From NCBI GenBank assembly GCA_963677085.2, contig CAXXFH010000004.1, positions 3,348,001-3,412,000 on the forward strand: a DNA stretch of 64,000 bases, read 5' to 3'. Positions within the stretch are counted from its first letter, which is position 1; each line of letters begins with the position of its first letter. This DNA comes from G963677085 sp963677085 (GTDB taxonomy: Bacteria; Planctomycetota; Planctomycetia; Pirellulales; Thermoguttaceae). Shown in pieces: positions 1 through 7,586 of the stretch. A program made the position numbers and the translations under genes. Below the pieces are notes generated by a model. It saw only the letters and a program-made list of their open reading frames with translations, made no database searches and was not told the DNA's origin.

Positions 1-2
1 TG

Positions 3-140
3 GCCGAGGCCTTTGAGATGTTCAAACTGGCCATTCTTGCCCACAAGCTGACCGACTGGGAAGAGATCGATCAGAACAAGGTGCTTGGCGTTCTCGAATC
101 GCTCAAACAACTGGCCCTGGCTCCGTCTGCCGATCAATAG
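3..140 (+). CDS. C-terminal end of an unknown protein (partial)
   Basis: An open frame enters from the left edge and ends at a TAG at 138-140. It leaves 45 residues with the composition of an amphipathic helix, rich in Ala, Leu and Lys, ending in APSADQ. The start lies outside the window. I do not recognise the family from this tail. The codons are GC-rich like those of the neighbouring genes, which supports a real coding end. Confidence 0.6.
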   Translation, partial: AEAFEMFKLAILAHKLTDWEEIDQNKVLGVLESLKQLALAPSADQ

Positions 141-204
141 CCGCGAATCGCTGATGGATCGGGCGGTTGTCGCACAACGCCGTTACCTCTTCGGCTACCG
201 GCCG

Positions 205-245
205 ACTATTCAGCCATCTGACGTAGAAGAACGTGAATTCGAGTA
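205..245 (+). repeat. End of a MITE-like repeat (ACTATTCAGCCATCTGA family)
   Basis: The sequence at 206-245 shares the motif ACTATTCAGCCATCTGA and the following AGTAGAAG-AACGTGAAT-like stretch with both ends of the element at 4456-4631. A purine/pyrimidine-rich interior follows, as in that element. I could not find a matching opposite end with confidence; a weak relative lies near 500-515. Confidence 0.55.
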
Positions 246-381
246 TTTCCGACTGAAATGTTACGGGTTTTTGATCGCGAAAGGGCGAAAGAAGAGGAGG
301 AAGATCGTAGCTCTTTTTTCTCTTCGTGCCTCCGCTCTTTCGTGTTTTCGCGACGCTTTGGAAATCGTTCTGTTGACCCCT

Positions 382-476
382 GCATAGCCAATGAACGGAA
401 GGCGACTAACGGGAGCCTGGATTTCCAGGCTTTCGGTTTCCAGAAACGATCATTTTCAATGCAGGCATCGATAATT
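382..476 (+). repeat. Dispersed repeat, AACGGGAGCC family, copy 1
   Basis: This segment matches the reverse complement of 14408-14515 over most of its length, including GGAAGGCGAC, ACGGGAGCCTGG, the CCAGG/CCTGG hairpin and ATCATTTTCAATGCA. A related copy ends the window at 63919-64000. It has no coding potential of its own. Confidence 0.75.
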
Positions 477-811
477 CTTCCTGGCTGCGCACCCTCCATT
501 TGGCTGAAGTGTGACGGAAGTCGTCTTTGCGTCCTCTCCAAGCCACACCGCCCGATTTTGCCTCAAAGGCCAAAACGTTGACAACCCGATCGGCGTGACC
601 GAGAATTGTAGCTATTGGCGTCTGCCTCGAAGATGCTCGGCGTCTCGGGGGTGAAAGCCGGCCGCGGGGGCTTTGTTGGTTGCCTCCCGTCGATTGCTCA
701 CGCAGATGCCCGTTGTATCGAAGTCACCAGACCGTTTTGGGGGAAATCGTAGAGCGACCTTGCCCCGTCTACAAACGGTTTCCGAAAGTTTCAACTTGTG
801 AGGTATCGACC

Positions 812-1702
812 ATGAATCCCACCCTGCCAAGCCTGACCATTACTCGCCGTTCGGCGCTGCAAACCCTGACGGCGGCAACGGCCCTCGGTGCCACGTGGCC
901 CTTGGCCAACCAAGCTTGGGCTGCCGAACTGAAAGGGCGAATCAATCAGTCGGTGTGTCTTTGGTGTTACAACGGCTACATGAAACGCGCGGGAATGGAC
1001 CTCGACCAGTTTGCCGCCGCCTGTGCCAAACTCGGGCTGAAGTCGATCGAGCTGACCGGCCCAGGCCAGTGGCCCACGCTCAAGAAGCATGGCCTCATCA
1101 ACGCCATGACCCCGAGCCACGGCATTCCCAAGGGCCTCAACCGTACGGAAAACCACGAAGAGTGCCTTGCGAAGATTCGCAAGAGCATCGACGACACGGC
1201 GGCCGCCGGCTTCCCCAACGTGATCACCTTCTCCGGCAATCGCGAAGGAATGGACGACGAAGAAGGCCTGAAGAACTGCATCGCCGGTTTAAAGAAGATC
1301 GCCGGCTACGCGGAGAAGAACAACGTGACCGTCTGCATGGAGTTCCTCAACTCGATCAACCATCGCGACTACATGGCCGACACGACCGACTGGTGCGTGA
1401 AGATGGTCCACGGGGTCGGCTCCCCGCGCGTGAAGGTGCTCTACGACATCTACCACGCCGGGATGATGAAGGAAGATCCCTTGGCCGACATCAAGAACCA
1501 TGCCGACTGCTGGGGTCACTACCACACGGGTGGTCTGCCCGGCCGTAATGAGATCGACGACACGCAAACGCTCGACTACGCCAAGCTGATGGAAGCGATT
1601 GTCGCCAGCGGCTACAAGGGTTACGTGGGCCAGGAGTTCATTCCCAAGCGGCCCGAGGCCATGGAAAGCCTTGCTCAGGCAGTAACCATTTGTGACGTGT
1701 AA
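812..1702 (+). CDS. Tat-exported xylose-isomerase-like TIM barrel protein
   Basis: The 296-residue product begins with a twin-arginine leader (ITRRSALQTL, then a hydrophobic stretch ending AWA near residue 34), so it is probably exported folded. The body reads as the AP endonuclease 2 / xylose isomerase-like TIM barrel family, closest to hydroxypyruvate-isomerase-like proteins. Visible metal-site style segments are VCMEFLNS, VLYDIYHAGMM, WGHYHTGG and YVGQEFIPK, which supply the expected Glu, Asp, His and Glu ligands. I chose the ATG at 812 because it places the Tat leader at the N-terminus; the frame is open from 680. The substrate is unknown. A hairpin terminator follows. In planctomycetes such proteins are commonly secreted sugar-processing enzymes, which is inference here. 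Confidence 0.88.
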   Translation: MNPTLPSLTITRRSALQTLTAATALGATWPLANQAWAAELKGRINQSVCLWCYNGYMKRAGMDLDQFAAACAKLGLKSIELTGPGQWPTLKKHGLINAMTPSHGIPKGLNRTENHEECLAKIRKSIDDTAAAGFPNVITFSGNREGMDDEEGLKNCIAGLKKIAGYAEKNNVTVCMEFLNSINHRDYMADTTDWCVKMVHGVGSPRVKVLYDIYHAGMMKEDPLADIKNHADCWGHYHTGGLPGRNEIDDTQTLDYAKLMEAIVASGYKGYVGQEFIPKRPEAMESLAQAVTICDV

Positions 1703-1730
1703 GGTTTGCCGTCATCTAATGTGTTTCATA

Positions 1731-1764
1731 CACGCCGTCCCAGCTCGGGCGGCGTGTTTTTTGC
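1731..1764 (+). terminator. Rho-independent terminator after the TIM barrel gene
   Basis: A stem of CACGCCG pairing with CGGCGTG is closed by a short loop and followed directly by a run of six T. It lies 28 bases after the stop codon of the upstream gene, in the right orientation. Confidence 0.8.
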
Positions 1765-1876
1765 GCATGGGAAAATACACTATTTTTTCCGCCAGGAAGC
1801 TCGCCGTATTAGCCAAGAAGGTGTATTATTCGTTGGGAGAACATTGAACACCAAACCACAAACCACCACGAGCACT

Positions 1877-2350
1877 ATGTCTGCCGAAGAACGACTTGCC
1901 GCAAAGCTGTCTGCCTTGGGGATGAGCATGCCACCGGCACCGACGCCGAAGGGAGTGTATCGTCCGTTGATCGTTTGCCGCAAGCTGGCCTTTACGGCCG
2001 GACATCTGCCGGTGACGCCCCAGGGCGAATTGATCACCGGTCGGGTGGGAGACGAGTTGGACCTTGAAGCCGGTTATCAAGCGGCCCAGTGGGCAGCCTA
2101 CGGGATCCTGGCCACGTTGCGCCGGGAATTGGGGTCGCTGGACCGCATCGTTCAGGTAGTGAAAATCCTGGGTGTGGTGAACTGCACGTCGGACTTCACG
2201 CACCATCCGTCGGTAATCAACGGTTGCAGCGAGTTGTTTGCCGAGATCTTCGGCCCCGAAGCCGGCGTCGGTGCCCGCAGTGCCATTGGCACCAATAGCT
2301 TGCCCTTGGGCGTGCCCGTCGAAATCGAGGCCATCTTCGAGGTGAAATAG
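1877..2350 (+). CDS. RidA family protein (YjgF/L-PSP type)
   Basis: This 157-residue protein belongs to the longer RidA-like group. Family landmarks include FTAGHLPVTPQGELITG, the central helix ending LDRIVQVVKILGVVNCT, and the C-terminal ARSAIGTNSLPLGVPVEIEA. There the Arg and the Glu occupy the positions that bind carboxylate substrates in RidA deaminases. Classical RidA hydrolyses reactive enamine/imine intermediates in the cytoplasm; whether this long form does so is not known from sequence. The ATG at 1877 gives a family-like length. The frame is open upstream to 1706, but that part has no family similarity. It stands alone, after a terminator. Confidence 0.9.
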   Translation: MSAEERLAAKLSALGMSMPPAPTPKGVYRPLIVCRKLAFTAGHLPVTPQGELITGRVGDELDLEAGYQAAQWAAYGILATLRRELGSLDRIVQVVKILGVVNCTSDFTHHPSVINGCSELFAEIFGPEAGVGARSAIGTNSLPLGVPVEIEAIFEVK

Positions 2351-2519
2351 GCGGTCGCCTTGGAGCCTTTTGAAGGATTTTCTCCCCTCTCCCCTCTGGG
2401 GAGAGGGGCCGGGGGTGAGGGGTTTTCGCAGTAAGTGTTTTCCTGAAGCCAACACCTTCGGCGCTGCAAACCACCCTCACCCGGCGGCTGCGCCGCCACC
2501 CTCTCCCGCCAATCGCATA

Positions 2520-2959
2520 GGTATCTACACATCTCGCCTCGCGGAAAACCGAAAGCATTTCGTTGCAATAGGTCCAGGTGAGCAGATAAAAACCACGAAG
2601 GGCACGAAGAACACGAAGGAAGACGAGACAGAAAGACTCCTCGATACGGCGATGCCCGTCTGTAAAACGTGAAAGAGGAAGAAGATAGCTCTCGCAAAGG
2701 CGCAAAGTCGCCAAGAGAAAGCCATTCAGCCTTGGCGTCTTTGCGCCTTTGCGAGAGAATTCTTCGAACAACAACGAGGCGTCGTCTTTTTTGGGTTCTC
2801 GGTCCTTTCCGAGAACCACTGCACCGTTCTTCTTCCTTCGTGACCTTCGCGTCCTTCGTGGTAAATAAAAACGCACAACCCATTGTATATCAAAAGGTTC
2901 GAGCACGTTCGGAAATCGAACCGCCGGACAAACACGCTGGTTGACTTGTGTAGATACCA
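2520..2959. repeat. MITE-like element with GGTATCTACACA ends (long copy)
   Basis: The left end is GGTATCTACACATCTCG and the right end, read inward, is GGTATCTACACAAGTCAACC. The same two distinct ends bound the 98-base element at 35651-35748, in inverted order. The element encodes no transposase, so it is probably non-autonomous. Confidence 0.65.
2691..2756. repeat. Long hairpin, CTCTCGCAAAGGCGCAAAG
   Basis: About 28 bases beginning CTCTCGCAAAGGCGCAAAG are repeated as a near-perfect inverted copy ending CTTTGCGCCTTTGCGAGAG. The loop is short, near 2720-2727. It forms the core of the nested element around it. Confidence 0.7.
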
Positions 2960-2991
2960 ATACGCCAAGCGGGAGAGCGTACGCTGGGTTC

Positions 2992-4410
2992 TTACCGTCG
3001 CTTGGGCCGGTACATGTCGGTGGCCGTGCCGAGGTGTACTTCGGCGGCGAAGGCCAGGGTTTCGCTGAGCGTGGGGTGGGGATGGATTGTGTCGGTCAGG
3101 TCGCGGATTTCGCCGCCCATCTCGATGGCCAACACGGCTTCGGCAATCAGGTCGCCGGCACCGGGGCCTACGATGCCGCAGCCTAAGACGCGGTCGGTTT
3201 CCGGGTCGACAAGCCACTTGGTCATCCCTTCGGTACGTCCGACCGACTGCGCCCGACCGCTGGCCGCCCAAGGAAACACGGCCTTTTCGACTTTGCGTCC
3301 CTGCTGTTTGGCTTCGGTTTCGGTCAGTCCGGCCCAGGCCACTTCCGGATCGGTGAACACCACGGCCGGGATGGCCAGCGGCTCGAACACGGTCGGCTCC
3401 CCGGCCAGCGCCTCGACGGCTACCTTGCCTTCGTGGGCCGCCTTGTGTGCCAACATCGGCTGGCCGACTACGTCGCCGATGGCCAGGATGTGTGGGTCGG
3501 CCGTGTGCTGGCGGTTGTCCACCTGGATGAAGCCCTTGGGGTCGACCTGCACCTTGGTGTTTTCCAGCCCCAGGTTTTCGCTGTTGGGACGTCGGCCGAC
3601 AGAGACCAACACGCGGTCGAATGTCTGCACTGTCTGGTCGATGTTGCCCTCGAATGTGACCTCGACCGCCTTCTTTTTCTCGGCCAGTCCGACGACCTTC
3701 GTGCCGAGATAGATGTTGGCCAACTGCGACTGCAAATGCTTGGCCAGCGGTTTGACCAGGTCGCGGTCGGCGCCTGGCAGCAGGCCGTCGGTCAGTTCGA
3801 CCACCGACACCTTGCTTCCCAACGCGGCATACACGGTGGCCATCTCCAGCCCGATGTAACCGCCGCCGACGACCAGCAACGACTTGGGCACGTCGGCCAG
3901 TTCCAGTGCACCGGTCGAGTCCATCACGCGCTCGTTCGGCGTATCGAACGGCGGGAAGACCATCGGCCGTGAGCCGGTGGCCAGGATACAGTGCTGAAAT
4001 TCGATGCGGTTGTCGTCGATCGGCAGCCCGTCGACCGATTCGAGCCGTAGGGTTTCGGAATTCTCGAAGACCGCCCGAGCGTGGACCACCTGCACCTTTC
4101 GCTTGGCGGCCAGTTGTTTCAGTCCGCCGGTAAGTGTGGCGATGACTTTCTCTTTGCGGGCACGGACGGCGTCGATGTTGATTTTCGGCTCGGCGAACTC
4201 AACCCCCCAGTCCTTCAGGTGCTTGGCTTCGGCCATCGCCTTGGCTACGTGCAGCAGGGCCTTCGAGGGAATACACCCTCGCAACAGGCAAACGCCCCCG
4301 AGCCGCGGTTGCGTGTCGACCAGCGTTACTCGCATCCCCAGATCGGCAGCCAAAAACGCGGCCGCGTAGCCTCCAGGTCCCGCACCAACCACTACCAGTT
4401 GTGACTGCAT
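2992..4410 (-). CDS. lpdA: Dihydrolipoyl dehydrogenase (E3)
   Basis: The 472-residue flavoprotein reoxidises the dihydrolipoyl group of the E2 subunit and passes electrons to NAD. The FAD-binding GAGPGG lies at residues 9-14 and the redox-active disulfide at Cys41 and Cys46 in GGVCLLRGCIPSK. The NAD-binding VVGGGYIGLEMA is in the middle, and the catalytic HPHPTLSE (His-Glu pair) is near the C-terminus. The length is normal for the family. It is the last gene of the PDH operon, 220 bases after ndh. That gap is mostly filled by a MITE-like repeat, so some transcripts may end or be processed there. Confidence 0.96.
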   Translation of the reverse strand: MQSQLVVVGAGPGGYAAAFLAADLGMRVTLVDTQPRLGGVCLLRGCIPSKALLHVAKAMAEAKHLKDWGVEFAEPKINIDAVRARKEKVIATLTGGLKQLAAKRKVQVVHARAVFENSETLRLESVDGLPIDDNRIEFQHCILATGSRPMVFPPFDTPNERVMDSTGALELADVPKSLLVVGGGYIGLEMATVYAALGSKVSVVELTDGLLPGADRDLVKPLAKHLQSQLANIYLGTKVVGLAEKKKAVEVTFEGNIDQTVQTFDRVLVSVGRRPNSENLGLENTKVQVDPKGFIQVDNRQHTADPHILAIGDVVGQPMLAHKAAHEGKVAVEALAGEPTVFEPLAIPAVVFTDPEVAWAGLTETEAKQQGRKVEKAVFPWAASGRAQSVGRTEGMTKWLVDPETDRVLGCGIVGPGAGDLIAEAVLAIEMGGEIRDLTDTIHPHPTLSETLAFAAEVHLGTATDMYRPKRR

Positions 4411-4455
4411 CGTGTTGTCCCATCCTCTTATTTACGAGACCATTTCATTTTGGCA

Positions 4456-4631
4456 ACTATTCAGCCATCTGAAGTACGTGTGCAATAAGGAAAAAGGGGA
4501 AGCACGGAAAAAGGGAAAAGAAGCTGCCACAAGCGATTTCCCCTCTTCCCCCTTTCCTGTTTTTTCTTCTTACGCCAAGAAGTCAGAAGACATTCAGATT
4601 CACGTCCTTCTACTTCAGATGGCTGAATAGT
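4456..4631. repeat. MITE-like element between ndh and lpdA
   Basis: The two ends are inverted copies of ACTATTCAGCCATCTGAAGTA. The 176-base element has a purine-rich left half and a pyrimidine-rich right half and could fold on itself. Its right end meets the TGA stop codon of ndh, overlapping it by one base. Another copy of the end is at 206. Confidence 0.75.
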
Positions 4632-5944
4632 CACTCGTTTTCTTTTCGGCTTTCCGTCAACGTCGGTATTGGCAGCGGATTAGGGCCGGTGATCATTCGT
4701 GCTTGACGGTTGTACGTAATGTAGTTGTAGGCCCATTCGCTCATTACAGCAATCCGATTGCGGAACTGAATCAGGGCACCCAAATGCACTAGCAACCAGA
4801 TGATCCAGGCCGACAGGCCGGAAAACTTCATCGAACCGAGCACGGCCACGGCCCGGTTGCGGCCGATCGTGGCCATCGAACCGAAATCGTGATAAGTAAA
4901 CGGCTCCAAGCTGCCGCCTGCCAATCGACGACGAATCAGCTTGGCCACGTAACGTCCTTGCTGAATGGCCACGGGAGCCACGCCGGGCAACGGGCCTTTA
5001 CCCTCCGGGTCGCAATGGGCCAAGTCGCCGATGACGAAAATCTCGGGATGCCCCGACACAGTCAGATCGGGGCCGACCGAAATCCGACCGCCACGGTCTG
5101 CTTCGACTCCCGCCGCTTTGGCCAATCGAGGTCCCAATGACGATGCCCGAACTCCCGCCCCCCACAATACCGTACGAGTGGGGATCGTTTCAACCTCTTC
5201 GCCGACTTGCAGGGTTACGCAATCGGGGGTGATTTCGGTCACCCGAGTCGACGAACGAACCACCACACCCAGGCTTTCCAACTGGTGTTGGGCTTTCTCT
5301 GGCAAGTTGCCGGGATAGATGGGCAAGATACGGTCGGCACCTTCGATCAGGATGATATGAGCGTGAGAAGGGTCGATTGAACGGAATTCGCGGCGCAACG
5401 TATCTCGGGCGATCTCGGCCAAGGCGCCGGCCAGTTCCACGCCCGTCGGACCGCCGCCCACGATGACGAACGTTAGCCACTGGCGACGGCGCTGCGGGTC
5501 CGACTCGCGCTCGGCCGCCTCGAAAGCCAACAACAGCCGGCGACGAATCTCCGTAGCGTCTTCAATGGTCTTCAGGCCCGGGGCCAACGGTGCCCATTGG
5601 TCGTTGCCGAAGTAATGATGCGTGGAACCGGTGGCCACCACCAACGTATCGTATTCGACATGTCCGTCGCTGAGCAGGACTCGACGCCTGGGCAGGTCGA
5701 ATTCGCACACCTCGGCCAGCAGTACTTGGGTGTTGCGGTGCCGCTTGAGGATCGACCGCAAGGGAGCCGAGATATCGGCCGGCGAAAGAGCCCCGGTGGC
5801 CACCTGATAGAGCAACGGCTGGAAAAGGTGGAAGTTCCGACGGTCGAGCAGTTTGATGTCGACCGGCGCACGTCGCAAGTTCCGGGCCGTTTCCAACCCG
5901 GCGAACCCGCCGCCGATGATGACTACTCGATGCGTGTTGCTCAT
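4631..5944 (-). CDS. ndh: Type II NADH dehydrogenase (NDH-2)
   Basis: The 437-residue membrane-associated flavoprotein oxidises NADH and reduces quinone without pumping protons. The FAD motif GGGFAGLETARNLRR lies at about residues 11-25 and is followed by NFHLFQPLLYQVATG, typical of NDH-2. A second dinucleotide fold, IVGGGPTGVELAGALAEIA, binds NADH. Near the C-terminus a hydrophobic stretch (WIIWLLVHLGALIQFRNR) fits membrane attachment. It lies between aceF and lpdA, 109 bases after aceF, in the same direction. The placement suggests co-expression of NADH production by PDH with its reoxidation. The activity is assigned from motifs; the operon link is inference. Confidence 0.93.
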   Translation of the reverse strand: MSNTHRVVIIGGGFAGLETARNLRRAPVDIKLLDRRNFHLFQPLLYQVATGALSPADISAPLRSILKRHRNTQVLLAEVCEFDLPRRRVLLSDGHVEYDTLVVATGSTHHYFGNDQWAPLAPGLKTIEDATEIRRRLLLAFEAAERESDPQRRRQWLTFVIVGGGPTGVELAGALAEIARDTLRREFRSIDPSHAHIILIEGADRILPIYPGNLPEKAQHQLESLGVVVRSSTRVTEITPDCVTLQVGEEVETIPTRTVLWGAGVRASSLGPRLAKAAGVEADRGGRISVGPDLTVSGHPEIFVIGDLAHCDPEGKGPLPGVAPVAIQQGRYVAKLIRRRLAGGSLEPFTYHDFGSMATIGRNRAVAVLGSMKFSGLSAWIIWLLVHLGALIQFRNRIAVMSEWAYNYITYNRQARMITGPNPLPIPTLTESRKENE

Positions 5945-6053
5945 GGTGCGTGTAATGTGGGGTTCATGGTCGCTGAAGCGGCCACGCCTCGACCTCTGCC
6001 AATCTCATCCCCGGGATTCCTCGCCCCTCGTCCCTAATCTCTAGCCCCTGTTC

Positions 6054-7367
6054 CTACCCCGCCAGCAATAGCTTGCCGGGGTTTTGCAGGTAGTCGATTA
6101 CCTCGTTGAGGAAGCGGCCGGCTGCGGCGCCGTCGACCAGGCGATGGTCGTAGGATAGGCTCAAAGGCATCATCAATCGTGAAACGACTTCACCGTCGCG
6201 GACCACGGGCATCCAACGCGAACGACCCAACAACAGGATGGCTACTTCCGGATGGTTGATGATTGGCGTGCTGTAGGTTCCGCCCACCGCGCCGAGGTTG
6301 CTGATCGTGAACGTCCCGCCACGAAGATCTTCGATGGCGAAATCCGCCGATCGAGCCTTGCCCGCTATCACGGCCAACTCCCGGGCGATCTGCGGAATCG
6401 ATAGCCGCTGGACATTCCGCATGGCGGGCACCACCAGGCCGCGTGGCGTGTCGACGGCCACGCCCAGGTTGACGTACCGCTTGTAGACGACCTGCTCGGT
6501 TTCGTCGTTGATACTGGCGTTGAGCGTGGGATGTTGTCCCAGCGCCAACGCAACGGCTTTCATCACGAAAGGCATCGCCGTGAGCTTGATGTCTTCGCCC
6601 AGGTAACCCGGCGGAATGCTCTTGCGCAGTGCTTCGAGCTCGGAGACATCGGCGTCGTCGAAGTTGGTTACGTGCGGGATCGTGGTCACCGACTTGACCA
6701 TCTGTGCAGCGATCGTACGGCGGATCTTGGGCATCCGCTCCTGGGTAATCGGTCCCCAGTTGTCCTGGCCCGGCTCGCCCGGCGGCGTGACTGGTGTGAC
6801 CGGCATTGCACCGGCAGCACCCGGTGTTGCGGCTCCCGCGGGCGTAGATGCCTGCGTGCGAACATCGTCGACGGTAATTCGTCCGCGGCTTCCCGAACCG
6901 GCTACGCGACGCAGGTCGACGCCCAACTCGCGCGCCACGCGCCTCGCTGCTGGACCGGCTGGCAGCGGGCCTGTCGGCTCGGGCAGCGTTGCCGTGGCCG
7001 CCGGCGCAGAGGTCGCGGCCGCTGGAGTTACCGCGGCGTTTGCTCCCGAGGTCTTCGGCCCTGCGGCCGTGGTGTCGGCGGCGGTGGTCTCCGGGGCGAC
7101 CGGCTCTTCGGCTGTGGCCTCTTCCTCCTCCACAGGTTCGAGCGTTAGCAGCGTTTGGCCGACCTTAACAGACTCGCCCTTGCGGACGTGGATCTTGACG
7201 ACCTTGCCGGCGTGCTCACAGGGGATCTCGACCACCGCTTTGTCGGTTTCGAGTTCGAATGCGCCGTCGTTCGCGGCGATCTCGTCGCCCTCGTTGACCA
7301 GGATATTGACAATATCGCCGCTTTCGATGTTTTCACCCAGTTCGGGCAGCTTGAATTCAATGACCAT
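6054..7367 (-). CDS. aceF: Pyruvate dehydrogenase E2, dihydrolipoyl acetyltransferase
   Basis: The 437-residue E2 core transfers the acetyl group to CoA. A single lipoyl domain occupies residues 2-76, with the lipoylated Lys43 in ETDKAVVEIP. A flexible linker rich in Ala, Pro and Thr follows, then the peripheral-subunit-binding domain at about 140-175 (AARRVARELGVDLRRVAGSG). The catalytic domain ends with DHRLVDG, giving His408 and Asp412. Many E2 proteins paired with AceE-type E1 carry two or three lipoyl domains; this one has one. It follows aceE after a gap of about 220 bases that holds a structured repeat. Confidence 0.95.
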   Translation of the reverse strand: MVIEFKLPELGENIESGDIVNILVNEGDEIAANDGAFELETDKAVVEIPCEHAGKVVKIHVRKGESVKVGQTLLTLEPVEEEEATAEEPVAPETTAADTTAAGPKTSGANAAVTPAAATSAPAATATLPEPTGPLPAGPAARRVARELGVDLRRVAGSGSRGRITVDDVRTQASTPAGAATPGAAGAMPVTPVTPPGEPGQDNWGPITQERMPKIRRTIAAQMVKSVTTIPHVTNFDDADVSELEALRKSIPPGYLGEDIKLTAMPFVMKAVALALGQHPTLNASINDETEQVVYKRYVNLGVAVDTPRGLVVPAMRNVQRLSIPQIARELAVIAGKARSADFAIEDLRGGTFTISNLGAVGGTYSTPIINHPEVAILLLGRSRWMPVVRDGEVVSRLMMPLSLSYDHRLVDGAAAGRFLNEVIDYLQNPGKLLLAG

Positions 7368-7432
7368 GGATGCGTATTGGGTAATGTTAGTTGTTGCTTT
7401 GGATTTTTTAGTTCTCTGTCCCTTGAATCCCC

Positions 7433-7568
7433 TCTGGTTCCTACGCTTTGCGTGGGAACCAGAGGCAGGACGCTTTGCGCCCGAGGACTGCCAGTAGACA
7501 CTGTATTGTTGACATCACGACGCGAAGCGTCGGCATGTGCGTTCCCTCGCAAAGCGTGGGAACGAGGT
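7433..7568. repeat. Four-part palindromic repeat between aceE and aceF
   Basis: The 136-base segment has the order GGTTCC...GGGAACC hairpin, GGACGCTTTGCG, GACGCGAAGCGTCG hairpin, then GTTCCCTCGC...GTGGGAACGAGG. The segment at 10710-10842 has the same four parts in the same order and orientation. Shorter relatives of the first hairpin occur at 19385, 24055 and 29371. It fills most of the aceE-aceF gap. Confidence 0.75.
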
Positions 7569-7586
7569 GTGTTCTTCTGTTCGTTG

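Larger units (their letters stand above)
141..811. other. Gene-free stretch with two dispersed repeats
   Basis: No credible gene is seen here. The frames that stay open are explained by repeat sequence. A copy of the ACTATTCAGCCATCTGA end of a MITE-like family is near 206, and a copy of another dispersed repeat is at 382-476. From about 590 to 811 I see only leader sequence of the next gene and no clear promoter. Confidence 0.6.
2351..2991. repeat. Gene-free repeat island with nested inverted repeats
   Basis: This 640-base gap between two convergent genes holds only repeats. At 2380-2420 and 2470-2510 are GC-rich segments of the GGGGAGAGGGGCCGGGGGTG / CACCCTCACCCGGCGG type, also found at 39.5 and 49.2 kb. 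From 2520 to 2959 lies an element bounded by GGTATCTACACA inverted repeats. Inside it is a second inverted pair (ACCACGAAGG near 2591 and its complement near 2855), and a third, innermost hairpin at 2691-2756. The frames that stay open here are by-products of this structure. Confidence 0.75.
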
